From positions 1 through 41,532 of the forward strand of contig CACJYQ010000009.1 of the NCBI GenBank assembly GCA_902597725.1: a stretch of DNA of 41,532 nucleotides, read 5' to 3'. Position numbers and translations under genes: made by a program. The DNA comes from an uncultured Pelagibacteraceae bacterium. GTDB lineage: Bacteria > Pseudomonadota > Alphaproteobacteria > Pelagibacterales > Pelagibacteraceae. This document shows positions 34,150 to 41,532 of the stretch, piece after piece. Numbering within the stretch: the first letter of the stretch is position 1; every line of letters begins with the position of its first letter. Under the pieces are notes generated by a model that was not told where the DNA came from, searched no databases, and worked only from the letters and a program-made list of their open reading frames with translations.

Positions 34150-34858
34150 CTTCTTTCACTAGTTCCTCTAATTTTATATCACCATCATAAATAGCTTTGC
34201 CAACTATTATACCTTCAACATTTTTTAAATTCTTCGCCTTTTTAATATCACCTATTGATGAAACACCACCCGATATAATAACAGGGCACTTTGAAATTTC
34301 AGCAACTTTCATTGTTTCATTAAAATTTGGACTTTGTTTCATTCCATCTCTATCAATATCAGTATAAATTAATCTACTAACACCATAGTCATTAATTTCT
34401 TTTAAATAATCTAAAGTTAATTGATTAGAGATTTCTTTCCATCCAGATATTGCTAAATACCCATCTTTAGCATCTAAACCTAATGCAATTTTATTTGGAA
34501 ATTTTTCACAGGCCTCTTTTAAAAAATTTTTATCTTTTATGGCAGCACTCCCCAGAATTACTTTCTCAACACCAACATCAATATATTTTTTGATACTATC
34601 AATATTTCTTATGCCACCCCCTATTTCAACCCTAAGATCAAATTTATCGACTATAGTCTGTATAGTATCCAAATTTATCATTTTACCAGTTAAAGCTCCA
34701 TCTAAGTCAACGATGTGTATATTTTTAAAACCATGATTTTTATATCTTCCTGCTTGATCCTCTGGAGACATTTGATACTCAGTTTTATTATTAAAATCTC
34801 CCTTGACCAACCTCACACATTTTTTATCTTTAATATCTATGGCTGGAAAAATTTTCAT
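34142..34858 (-). CDS. hisA: ProFAR isomerase HisA
   Basis: 238 residues. Barrel motifs: [19 protein letters not shown] (4-22), [49 protein letters not shown] and VIISGGVSS. It isomerises ProFAR to PRFAR, the substrate of HisF/HisH. It starts 3 bases after the inserted FkbM gene and overlaps hisF at its end. Confidence 0.98.
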   Translation of the reverse strand: MKIFPAIDIKDKKCVRLVKGDFNNKTEYQMSPEDQAGRYKNHGFKNIHIVDLDGALTGKMINLDTIQTIVDKFDLRVEIGGGIRNIDSIKKYIDVGVEKVILGSAAIKDKNFLKEACEKFPNKIALGLDAKDGYLAISGWKEISNQLTLDYLKEINDYGVSRLIYTDIDRDGMKQSPNFNETMKVAEISKCPVIISGGVSSIGDIKKAKNLKNVEGIIVGKAIYDGDIKLEELVKEDA

Positions 34859-34861
34859 TTA

Positions 34862-35716
34862 TTAAAATTTATAATACTCATTATTATAAAATATTTCATC
34901 TTGCCCAATTCTGTCGAGATAAGTAAAATTCACAGTATCGAAAAAATTTTTAAAATTTTGTTCTTTCGGTATGTTATTTTCTACGGAAATAACTTTGATA
35001 TTATTAATTTTGAAGTCTATTGATTTTAATAAATTCATTTCTCCTCCCTCAATATCTATTGATAAATAATCTATATCTATGTTTTTAGGGATTATCTCGT
35101 CAAAAGTAATAGTTTTTAGGCGTATGGATTTAGTTTTACTGAGTTGATTGTTTGAAATAATATTAATATTTCTTTTAAATGAGCTATCGTTTATCCCGCT
35201 CATCTGAGTAAGACCATCGGTAACTTCGATAAATTCAACTTCTTTTACTTCATCACTAATTGCATTATTTAAAACTTTGCACTTCCTATTTTTTTTTAAT
35301 TTTTCAAATTGAACTGTTGAGGGTTCTATCGCAATACCATCCCAATTTAGAAATCTTTCAAAATGATAACAATTACTTCCACTAATTCCATCAAAAGCAC
35401 CTATCTCAATAAAAAATCCATTTTTTTTTCTATCAAAAAACTTTTTTTTAATAATTTTGTCTTGTCCTGCCTGTGAGGTATATTTTTCATTCCAAAAAAA
35501 AGACCTTTCACAATTCCAAATTTTTTGCCTGATCATGCCCCTATACACATGTTCGTTTGTGCTAGCGTAAATATTTGGTACTTGTTCTAATAATTCTGAA
35601 TAAATTTTATGAGCATGAATTTTACCTTCAAGATTATCGTTGAAAAGTTGATCTCCTTTTTTTAATAAATCATTCACATTCTTTCCAACAAAAGAGCTTA
35701 GGTCTATGTTTTTCAT
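34862..35716 (-). CDS. FkbM-family methyltransferase
   Basis: 284 residues. The SAM-binding part reads GFFIEIGAFDGISGSNCYHFER (about 96-117), followed by WDGIAIEPS, NAISDEVKEVEFIEV, LKTITFDEI and DYLSIDIEGGEMNLL, all standard for FkbM O-methyltransferases. These often act on sugars, lipids or natural products. About 90 N-terminal residues precede the domain. It is placed between hisH and hisA with 1- and 3-base gaps, so it is transcribed with the his genes. Nothing in the histidine pathway needs a methyltransferase, so this looks like insertion of a cargo gene. Confidence 0.9.
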   Translation of the reverse strand: MKNIDLSSFVGKNVNDLLKKGDQLFNDNLEGKIHAHKIYSELLEQVPNIYASTNEHVYRGMIRQKIWNCERSFFWNEKYTSQAGQDKIIKKKFFDRKKNGFFIEIGAFDGISGSNCYHFERFLNWDGIAIEPSTVQFEKLKKNRKCKVLNNAISDEVKEVEFIEVTDGLTQMSGINDSSFKRNINIISNNQLSKTKSIRLKTITFDEIIPKNIDIDYLSIDIEGGEMNLLKSIDFKINNIKVISVENNIPKEQNFKNFFDTVNFTYLDRIGQDEIFYNNEYYKF

Positions 35717-35717
35717 T

Positions 35718-36344
35718 CTATAGCTTCAAAAAATTATCTATTATTTTTAGTCCTAACTTATCACTTTTTTCAGGATGAAATTGTGTTCCGAAGATATTTT
35801 CTTTTTCAACAGAACAAACAATATTTGATGAATATTCTGTTGTTGCAGAAATTACGTTTTTATCTTTAGGAATAAATTCATAACTATGCACAAAATACAT
35901 GTGCGATTTATTTTCTATATCTTTGAAAATTTTACTATCTTTAACAATTTCAATTTGATTCCAACCAATATGGGGAAGTTTATATTTTCCCTCTTGATTA
36001 TTAATTTTTGAAACATTTCCTGATATCCAGCCCAACCCACTAGTTTTAGTTTCTTCGTAACTAATGTCAGCAAACATTTGTAAGCCAACACAAATTCCCA
36101 GAACTGGTTTTTTTTTATTTATAGCAAATTCATTTAGAGCATTTGTAAGACCATTAATCTTATTTAAAGCATCTATACAGTTTTTAAATGACCCCTGTCC
36201 TGGCAAGACTACTTTGTCGCTAGATTGTATCTTGTTTAAATCTGACGTGACTTCGATGTTTACTTTATCTTTAGCAACTTCTTTGAAAGAGTTTATTACC
36301 GAGCTTATATTGCCCGATTTATAATCAACAATTGTGACGTTCAT
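35718..36344 (-). CDS. hisH: Imidazole glycerol phosphate synthase subunit HisH (glutaminase)
   Basis: 208 residues from ATG 36344; a TTG at 36347 would add one residue. Class-I glutamine amidotransferase motifs: VTIVDYKSGNISSV at the start, VLPGQGSF, GICVGLQMF with nucleophile C85, and GTQFHPEKS with the catalytic His and Glu. It feeds ammonia to HisF. The start lies 5 bases after the hisB stop. Confidence 0.98.
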   Translation of the reverse strand: MNVTIVDYKSGNISSVINSFKEVAKDKVNIEVTSDLNKIQSSDKVVLPGQGSFKNCIDALNKINGLTNALNEFAINKKKPVLGICVGLQMFADISYEETKTSGLGWISGNVSKINNQEGKYKLPHIGWNQIEIVKDSKIFKDIENKSHMYFVHSYEFIPKDKNVISATTEYSSNIVCSVEKENIFGTQFHPEKSDKLGLKIIDNFLKL

Positions 36345-36349
36345 CAAAT

Positions 36350-36940
36350 TTAAAGAGAACCCTTTGTAGAAGGAATCGTTTTTTTGTTTCTCGGATCTAT
36401 TTCCAATGCAGTTCTTAAAGACCTCGCTAATCCTTTATAGCAAGACTCGATAATGTGGTGACTATTGTCACCATAAATATTTTCAACGTGAAGAGTAATT
36501 CCAGCAGCTTGAGAAAACGCTTGAAACCATTCTTTAAAAAGTTCTGTGTCCATCTCACCAAGCTTTTCTACTTTTAAATTTACTTTCCAAATTAAATAAG
36601 GTCTATTTGAAATATCAATGGCTACACGTGATAAAGTTTCGTCCATTGGGATCATTGCGTGAGCATATCTTCTAATTCCAACAGATTTTTTTAACGCTTT
36701 TTTTAAAGCTTCACCAATAGCAATTCCTGTATCTTCAGTTGTGTGGTGTAGATCAATATGAGTGTCGCCTTTAGCTTTTATATTCATGTCTATTGAAGAA
36801 TGCTTAGATAGTTGCTCAAGCATGTGGTTTAAAAAACCTATTCCTGTGTCAATTTTGTATTTACCTTTACCATCAATATTTAAATCAACACTGATGCTTG
36901 TTTCTTTTGTTTTCCTGCTTATTTTGCCTTTACGCTTCAT
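36350..36940 (-). CDS. hisB: Imidazoleglycerol-phosphate dehydratase
   Basis: 196 residues, a monofunctional HisB. Motifs: [34 protein letters not shown] (metal-binding His and Glu), [21 protein letters not shown] and [19 protein letters not shown]. It is the first gene of the his operon here and diverges from hslV across 91 bases. hisG, hisD, hisC, hisI and the phosphatase are elsewhere in the genome. Confidence 0.98.
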   Translation of the reverse strand: MKRKGKISRKTKETSISVDLNIDGKGKYKIDTGIGFLNHMLEQLSKHSSIDMNIKAKGDTHIDLHHTTEDTGIAIGEALKKALKKSVGIRRYAHAMIPMDETLSRVAIDISNRPYLIWKVNLKVEKLGEMDTELFKEWFQAFSQAAGITLHVENIYGDNSHHIIESCYKGLARSLRTALEIDPRNKKTIPSTKGSL

Positions 36941-36996
36941 AATTAAAAACAGGTATACATATATTATTCAATTATGGCAATAATACTAAACCTGGG

Positions 36997-37024
36997 CTTG
37001 AAGTATTAAATTTAGTATCCATTT
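36997..37024 (+). promoter_or_regulatory. Sigma-32-like heat-shock promoter for hslVU
   Basis: CTTGAAG (36997-37003) and ATCCATTT (37017-37024) are separated by 13 bases. They match the heat-shock consensus CTTGAAA-N13-15-CCCCATNT at six of seven and six of eight bases. HslVU is a standard RpoH target. The start point expected from the -10 falls at or within a few bases of the hslV ATG (37032), and no ribosome binding site is visible in TTATAAGCT before it, so the message may be leaderless. Confidence 0.6.
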
Positions 37025-37031
37025 ATAAGCT

Positions 37032-37547
37032 ATGACAACGATTGTGTTAGTTAGAAAAAACAACGAAGTGGTGGTAGCTGGTGATGGCCAAGTAAGTATG
37101 GGCAATACTGTCGTAAAAAGCACTGCCTCAAAAGTCAGAAAAATTGAAAAGAGAGATGTCGTAGCTGGTTTTGCTGGATCAACAGCCGATGCTTTAACAT
37201 TGTTTGAAAGATTAGAAGGAAAATTAGAAAAGCATGCAGGTAACTTATCTAGAGCTGCTGTAGAGTTAGCTAAAGATTGGAGAACTGATAAATATCTAAG
37301 AAGATTAGAAGCTCTAATGGCGGTAGGTGACAAGAGCAATAGTTATATAATTTCAGGCACTGGTGACGTTCTCGAACCTGAGGGTGATGTTATTGGTATT
37401 GGCTCTGGTGGTAATTATGCTTTAGCTGCAGGGAAGGTTTTAATAGAAAGCAATATATCTGCAGAAGAAGTTGCAAAAAAAGCTATAAAAGTTGCAGCTG
37501 ATATCTGTGTATTTACAAATGAAAATGTCAAAGTTGAAAAAATATAA
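37032..37547 (+). CDS. hslV: ATP-dependent protease peptidase subunit HslV
   Basis: 171 residues. The N terminus [24 protein letters not shown] gives the catalytic Thr once Met is removed, with the conserved GDGQV Asp. [19 protein letters not shown] and [13 protein letters not shown] are typical of the beta-type proteasome-like fold. HslV forms the proteolytic double ring worked by HslU. The stop shares one base with the hslU ATG. A heat-shock promoter candidate lies directly upstream. Confidence 0.97.
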   Translation: MTTIVLVRKNNEVVVAGDGQVSMGNTVVKSTASKVRKIEKRDVVAGFAGSTADALTLFERLEGKLEKHAGNLSRAAVELAKDWRTDKYLRRLEALMAVGDKSNSYIISGTGDVLEPEGDVIGIGSGGNYALAAGKVLIESNISAEEVAKKAIKVAADICVFTNENVKVEKI

Positions 37548-38920
37548 TGGATAAATCAAACGTAACTCAATTACATCCTAAAGGGGATCAACAAAAAGAA
37601 GAGGCTTCACTTGTAAGCTCTTTATCACCAAGAGAAATTGTTTCTGAATTAGACAGATTTGTTGTCGGTCAAAATAAAGCTAAAAGAGCAGTTGCTGTCG
37701 CCCTACGAAACAGATGGAGGAGACAAGCTTTAAAAGGTGAAATGAGAAATGAAGTTTTGCCAAAAAATATTTTAATGATTGGACCAACCGGTGTTGGAAA
37801 AACAGAAATTTCAAGAAGACTATCTAAATTGGCAGAGGCTCCTTTTGTAAAAGTTGAAGCAACTAGATTTACTGAGGTGGGTTATGTTGGAAGAGATGTA
37901 GAACAAATTGTAAGAGATTTAATTGAAATAGCAATTTCAATGGAAAAAGTTAAAAAAAGAAAAGAAGTCTACGCAAAAGCTCAAAAGTTAGCTGAAGAGA
38001 AGGTATTAGATGCTTTAGTTGGTAAAAAAGCAAGTACGGCTACAAGAGAAAGCTTTAGAAAAAGACTTAGAGATGGTGATCTAGATAATAACGAGATAGA
38101 AATAGCTGTCAGCGAAAGTGGCGCTAATAGTACATCATTTGAAATTCCTGGAATGCCTGGTGCTAATGTAGGAATGATTAATATTGGCGAGATGCTTGGA
38201 AAGTCTATGGGCAAGCAGGAAAAAAAGAAAAAAATGACAGTAAAAGAATCTCACGAAATTTTGATAAATGATGAGTCTGATAAATTAATCGAACAAGATA
38301 AAATAATTAAGTCTGCAAAAATCTCTACAGAAAACAATGGGATTGTTTTCTTAGATGAAATAGACAAAATTTCTGGAAGAACAGACAGGGTTGGTGGAGA
38401 TGTATCTAGAGAAGGTGTACAGAGAGATTTATTACCTTTAATTGAAGGAACGACAGTTAATACAAAATATGGACCAATAAAAACTGACCATATATTATTT
38501 ATTGCATCTGGTGCTTTCCAATTAGCCAAACCTTCTGATTTACTTCCTGAGTTACAAGGTAGGCTACCAATCAGAGTTGAGCTAGAGGCTTTATCAAGTG
38601 ATGATTTCAAAAGAATTCTTAAAGAACCTGATTTCAGTTTGATTAAACAGTATGTGGCTTTGCTAAAGACTGAGAATGTTGAGCTTGAGTTTACTGAAGA
38701 TGGGATTGATGCAATCGCTAATATTGCTTCTGAGGTAAATGCAACTGTTGAGAATATAGGTGCTAGAAGACTACACACAATAATAGAGAAGATCCTGGAT
38801 GAAATTAGTTTCACCGCGACTGACAGATCTGGTGAAAAAATCTCAATAAATAAAGAATATATAAACAAAAACCTTGATAATCTTATCAAAGATACAGATC
38901 TATCAAAATTTATCTTATAA
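37547..38920 (+). CDS. hslU: ATP-dependent protease ATPase subunit HslU
   Basis: 457 residues, slightly longer than E. coli HslU (443). Walker [10 protein letters not shown] lies near 78-86 and Walker [10 protein letters not shown] near 267-275. [22 protein letters not shown] precedes the ATPase core; [27 protein letters not shown] is the sensor region. The I domain occupies about 110-240. It ends in DLSKFIL, the hydrophobic tail that docks into HslV. Its 3' end overlaps smr by 6 bases. Confidence 0.98.
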   Translation: MDKSNVTQLHPKGDQQKEEASLVSSLSPREIVSELDRFVVGQNKAKRAVAVALRNRWRRQALKGEMRNEVLPKNILMIGPTGVGKTEISRRLSKLAEAPFVKVEATRFTEVGYVGRDVEQIVRDLIEIAISMEKVKKRKEVYAKAQKLAEEKVLDALVGKKASTATRESFRKRLRDGDLDNNEIEIAVSESGANSTSFEIPGMPGANVGMINIGEMLGKSMGKQEKKKKMTVKESHEILINDESDKLIEQDKIIKSAKISTENNGIVFLDEIDKISGRTDRVGGDVSREGVQRDLLPLIEGTTVNTKYGPIKTDHILFIASGAFQLAKPSDLLPELQGRLPIRVELEALSSDDFKRILKEPDFSLIKQYVALLKTENVELEFTEDGIDAIANIASEVNATVENIGARRLHTIIEKILDEISFTATDRSGEKISINKEYINKNLDNLIKDTDLSKFIL

Positions 38921-39328
38921 TTTTTTTTTTAAAAAGATATAAAAAGCCCCACTGCCACCATCTTCAATTTCGGCATCAGTTATAGTTTTTATTTTTTTCA
39001 TTAAGCTAGAATTATTTTTTATAAAATCAGGAACAGAATTTTTTAAAATACCAAATTTCTTTGAAATATATGGGTCTTTATCATTTTGAGAATGCAGTCC
39101 TTTACCGGTAACTATTATAACTTTAGAGACTTTTTGATCAAAACAATGACTTATAAAACTTTCAACTTTTTTGTTTGCTTCATCAAGTGTGTAACCATGA
39201 AGATCTAATGATTTAGTAATATGAAATTTATTCTCTTTTTTTTCTAAATCTTTGTTTGGTAACTTTTCATTTTTTTCTAAAAAGTTTTTCCAATCCTTTT
39301 TGTCTTTATCTGAAATATTACTATTCAA
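38915..39328 (-). CDS. Smr (MutS2 C-terminal-like) domain protein
   Basis: 137 residues. The Smr domain starts at [20 protein letters not shown] (about 50-69), continues [12 protein letters not shown] (the TGxGxH-like motif), and closes [18 protein letters not shown]. Smr domains nick or bind nucleic acid; small stand-alone forms in alphaproteobacteria lack a clear role. About 45 Lys/Glu-rich residues precede the domain. It follows the Tim44-like gene with no gap and overlaps the hslU end. Confidence 0.93.
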   Translation of the reverse strand: MNSNISDKDKKDWKNFLEKNEKLPNKDLEKKENKFHITKSLDLHGYTLDEANKKVESFISHCFDQKVSKVIIVTGKGLHSQNDKDPYISKKFGILKNSVPDFIKNNSSLMKKIKTITDAEIEDGGSGAFYIFLKKKL

Positions 39329-39925
39329 TTAAGAAAGAGTATCAACTAACTGCCAATTTGGATTATTAGTACTTGTATCTCTTGAAAATACCCAAGTATC
39401 ATAAATCTTCTTAATCTTTTCAGGGTCCCCGGAAACTATCTTTTTATCTTTATCCCTAATACAAGTGATTACTTCACCTACAAATTCTACAGTTACCTGT
39501 AAAATTTTTCCTAAATACTTGTGCTCTTTAATATTAGCTGAATTTACTCCGATAAAAGTAATTTCAGCTAGATGACCTCTTTTGCCTCTTTCTTTTAGTG
39601 CAGTGTTAAACTGATCGTAAATTTTATTGCTCAATAAAGACTTGCTTGTTGTCAATTTATTATCACTATCGCCAAAGTCTGTTATAATAGTTTCATATGC
39701 TATTTTAGCGCCTTTTAAAAAATCTTTTTTTGCTTTTTCATCAAAATCAATTTTTTCATTTATTTTTGCTTGAGGGTTAATATTTTTCAAAATTTCCTCA
39801 AATTGAGGTGAGGCTTTTCCTTCAAAACCGGTTCTTTTACCAAGAATACCTCTTAGTCTTAAAAAAATGAAGCCTGCGATCATCGCTAATAAAATAATAT
39901 CGATATATTCAAAACTATAATTCAT
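39329..39925 (-). CDS. Tim44-like domain protein
   Basis: 198 residues. An N-terminal hydrophobic helix (about 6-23) anchors it to the membrane. The Tim44-like domain follows, with FLKGAKIAYETIITDFGDSD, RGHLAEITFIGVNSANI and KIYDTWVFSRDTSTNNPNWQLV near the end. The family is related to the mitochondrial import motor protein Tim44; bacterial members lie beside secB and fxsA in alphaproteobacteria, which hints at a role in protein export. It ends directly at the smr start. It diverges from fxsA. Confidence 0.92.
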   Translation of the reverse strand: MNYSFEYIDIILLAMIAGFIFLRLRGILGKRTGFEGKASPQFEEILKNINPQAKINEKIDFDEKAKKDFLKGAKIAYETIITDFGDSDNKLTTSKSLLSNKIYDQFNTALKERGKRGHLAEITFIGVNSANIKEHKYLGKILQVTVEFVGEVITCIRDKDKKIVSGDPEKIKKIYDTWVFSRDTSTNNPNWQLVDTLS

Positions 39926-39982
39926 AGTTTAAATTTAATTACTATGTTGATTAATTTCAACTAACAATTACATTAAAGACAA

Positions 39983-40408
39983 ATGAACACAGTACTTTTA
40001 TCTATTATTTTAATCCCAATTATAGAAATTTACCTTTTTATAAAGATCGGGTCTCAAATAGGCGCATTCAGCACGATTTTTCTAGTATTTTTTACTGCAG
40101 TTGTTGGTGTGTACTATGCCAAGTATGAGGGTATTAATACTCTTAGATCTGGAATGATGCAGATGATTAAAAATCAAATTCCAGCCCATGAATTAATTTC
40201 TGGTGCTGCAATAGCATTTGCCGCTGTTCTATTAATTATACCAGGATTTGCGACTGACTTGGTTGGTTTTCTTTTAATTATCCCAATAACACGAAAATTA
40301 ATATTAGGAAAATTTAACAAAAAATTTGAAAATAAAAAAATGCGAAAGAATGATTTTATCGAAGGAGAATTTGAAGACATAGAGGATGATAATGACAGAA
40401 AAGTTTAA
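39983..40408 (+). CDS. fxsA: FxsA-family membrane protein
   Basis: 141 residues with three to four hydrophobic segments in the first 110 residues. IPIIEIYLFIKIGSQIGAFSTIFLVFFTAVVG and LLIIPGFATDLVGFLLIIP are typical of FxsA, a membrane protein that relieves phage T7 exclusion by F in E. coli; its normal role is not known. The acidic C-terminal tail (EFEDIEDDNDRKV) overlaps the start of secB by 17 bases. Confidence 0.9.
   Translation: MNTVLLSIILIPIIEIYLFIKIGSQIGAFSTIFLVFFTAVVGVYYAKYEGINTLRSGMMQMIKNQIPAHELISGAAIAFAAVLLIIPGFATDLVGFLLIIPITRKLILGKFNKKFENKKMRKNDFIEGEFEDIEDDNDRKV
40382..40385 (+). promoter_or_regulatory. Ribosome binding site GAGG deciding the secB start
   Basis: GAGG ends 6 bases before ATG 40392 and directly abuts ATG 40386. 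The normal spacing therefore favours 40392 (MTEKFKI) over 40386. It lies inside the fxsA coding sequence. Confidence 0.6.
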
Positions 40409-40814
40409 AATTTTAGCGAAATATATCAAAGATATGTCAAGCGAAACACCTGACGTTGAAACTTACCTGTCTACAGGGAATAATATTGGTAAATACCAAT
40501 TAGACATAGATATCAAATCAACAGCGCTTAAAAATAAAATGATTGAAGTAATTATAACGTTAAAATTTCAACACAAAGACACTAAAGTCAAAAGATCTCA
40601 TTTTGAGATTATTTACGCAGTAGCAATAAAAATTGATGAGTCTATAAAAGAAAAAAAAGACTTGGAAAGAATTGTATTATGTGACGTACCCAATTCCGTT
40701 GTTTCAGATATAGAGAAGTCATTTACCGATATGATGCAAAATTCTGGATTTTCTAATATTAAGTTAGAAAAAAAAATTGATTTTACAAAACTTTATCTAG
40801 AAAGATTTAATTAG
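40392..40814 (+). CDS. secB: Protein-export chaperone SecB
   Basis: 140 residues. It keeps precursor proteins unfolded and hands them to SecA. The conserved beta-sheet core reads YQLDIDIKSTALKNKMIEVIITLKF, with HFEIIYAVAIKID following. KYIKDMSSETPD near the start is a typical SecB opening. The ATG at 40392 is chosen because of the GAGG placed 6 bases upstream; ATG 40386 adds two residues. The gene starts inside fxsA and ends convergently with dnaQ, sharing TTAG. Confidence 0.93.
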   Translation: MTEKFKILAKYIKDMSSETPDVETYLSTGNNIGKYQLDIDIKSTALKNKMIEVIITLKFQHKDTKVKRSHFEIIYAVAIKIDESIKEKKDLERIVLCDVPNSVVSDIEKSFTDMMQNSGFSNIKLEKKIDFTKLYLERFN

Positions 40815-41473
40815 AAATAGTTTTTTTTTAGAGAAGTCTTTAAATAAGTTTGATGATTTTTGAGCTCTTCAGGAGAAGGTTTAATAATTTTTGTTGAATA
40901 AACAACTTTTCCAGTACCTAATTTTGAAACGTTTTCCTCTATATTTTTAAAATCAAGAGTTGGTTCTTTTTGATCGATTAAGTTTATATAAACTTTAGCT
41001 AACAAATCACAGTCGATAAGTGCAGTATGTTGGACTCTTTTGGAATTGTCTATCCTATATCTTTTACATAAAGCATCCAAGCTGATTTGGGAGCCTGGAA
41101 ATTTATTTCTAGCCAATGATACAGTGTCCACTATTTCATTGTCGATTTTTTTTTTTCCAATGATTTTAAGTTCATTATTTAAATGAGATAAATCAAATTC
41201 TGCATTATGAATTATTAATCTTTTATTTTTTATAAATTGTAGAAAATCATCAGCTATCTCCCTAAATTTCATTTTGTCAGATAAAAAGCTATCAGAGTAT
41301 CCATGTACTTCGAAAGCTTTTTCAGATACTTTTCTCTCAGGATTTAAATAACAATGAAATTTTTTTTTCGTTGGTATTAAATCATCTAACTCAATACAAC
41401 CAATTTCTACAATTCTATGTCCCTCTTTAACTGAAATACCAGTTGTTTCTGTGTCGAGGACGATCTCTTTCAT
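40811..41473 (-). CDS. dnaQ: DNA polymerase III epsilon subunit (3'-5' proofreading exonuclease)
   Basis: 220 residues. The exonuclease motifs are plain: VLDTETTGIS (ExoI) at 5-14, HNAEFDLSHL (ExoII) around 94-103 and HTALIDCDLLAKVY (ExoIII, with the general-base His) around 158-171. It proofreads as part of the polymerase III core. The start ATG overlaps the stop of the preceding minus-strand gene as ATGA. The ExoI region begins immediately at the N terminus, as in other DnaQ. Confidence 0.97.
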   Translation of the reverse strand: MKEIVLDTETTGISVKEGHRIVEIGCIELDDLIPTKKKFHCYLNPERKVSEKAFEVHGYSDSFLSDKMKFREIADDFLQFIKNKRLIIHNAEFDLSHLNNELKIIGKKKIDNEIVDTVSLARNKFPGSQISLDALCKRYRIDNSKRVQHTALIDCDLLAKVYINLIDQKEPTLDFKNIEENVSKLGTGKVVYSTKIIKPSPEELKNHQTYLKTSLKKNYF

Positions 41474-41532
41474 ATTAAATTATTTATAATTTCTTTTACT
41501 CTAATTTTAACAGAATTTTTTTTAAAATTGTT
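41470..41532 (-). CDS. C-terminal 20 residues of a gene cut by the window edge, probably coaE
   Basis: On the minus strand the frame is open from the window edge to TGA at 41470-41472, coding for NNFKKNSVKIRVKEIINNLI. It overlaps the dnaQ ATG as ATGA. The residues alone identify nothing. In alphaproteobacteria coaE (dephospho-CoA kinase) precedes dnaQ and secB, and the basic helical tail fits, so coaE is the best guess from synteny only. Confidence 0.45.
   Translation of the reverse strand, partial: NNFKKNSVKIRVKEIINNLI

Noticed and set aside
38251-38889. 212-residue open frame antisense to hslU
   Set aside because: Its Ser/Ile/Leu-rich, motif-free product mirrors a well-conserved gene; long antisense frames are expected opposite AT-rich codons.
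1-41532. CRISPR arrays, insertion sequences, rRNA genes, riboswitches
   Set aside because: No regularly spaced repeats, transposase motifs, rRNA-like sequence or recognisable riboswitch core were found; all gaps are under about 110 bases.

Overview
The window is AT-rich DNA (by eye about 30% G+C), tightly packed, with no intergenic gap above about 110 bases. Gene content and order point to an alphaproteobacterium of the SAR11/Pelagibacterales type: very short spacers, many one- or four-base overlaps between genes, lysine/asparagine/isoleucine-rich proteins, and alphaproteobacterial neighbourhoods such as ubiH-ftsK-lolA, hslVU next to smr/tim44/fxsA/secB/dnaQ, and hemC-hemD. This assignment is inference from sequence style and synteny, not from a marker search.

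Layout. 1-2454 (+): tail of an aldo/keto reductase, an IalB-family secreted protein, a 2OG-Fe(II) oxygenase-like protein and argG. 2509-4493 (+): a small membrane protein, PsiE, and a photolyase-like protein whose FAD domain comes first. 4490-8614 (-): a run of six genes led by a photolyase/cryptochrome of the PhrB type that appears to lack its iron-sulfur cysteines. It is followed by a 42-residue DUF2256 zinc-ribbon-like protein starting at GTG, a secreted FG-GAP/ASPIC protein, a Cys-rich secreted protein, a 45-residue ArfA-like basic peptide and a small membrane protein. 8642-11375 (+): an SDR protein without the catalytic Tyr, a PQQ-type sugar dehydrogenase and an EamA transporter. 11379-15732 (-): hemC, hemD, MscS, YggT, folD and two small membrane proteins. 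15788-19367 (+): tsaD, an EVE-domain protein and acs. The acs gene is followed by a DUF4212/sodium-solute symporter pair (20113-22187), which ends in a clear terminator.

22258-26464 (+): a YggT-like protein, rpe, a heparinase II/III-like protein and purH. 26454-27785 (-): pterin dehydratase, tRNA-Gly(GCC) and a sulfotransferase. 27837-28478 (+): a Lon-N domain protein. 28480-29562 (-): UbiH-like; 29593-32261 (+): ftsK, lolA. 32258-36940 (-): hisB-hisH-fkbM-hisA-hisF-hisE-HIT-GNAT. 37032-38920 (+): hslV and hslU behind a sigma-32-like promoter. 38915-39925 (-): smr and tim44; 39983-40814 (+): fxsA and secB; 40811-41532 (-): dnaQ and the tail of what synteny suggests is coaE.

Most of the window is core metabolism and housekeeping (Arg, His, purine, folate, tetrapyrrole, acetate activation, t6A tRNA modification, division, proteolysis, protein export). 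The accessory interest lies in the 3.3-8.6 kb photolyase-family neighbourhood with its tiny companion genes, the ArfA-like peptide, the lysine-rich extension on acetyl-CoA synthetase, and an FkbM methyltransferase inside the histidine operon. No CRISPR array, insertion sequence, prophage or rRNA was seen. Database similarity was not tested; family names come from recognised motifs and remembered family patterns.
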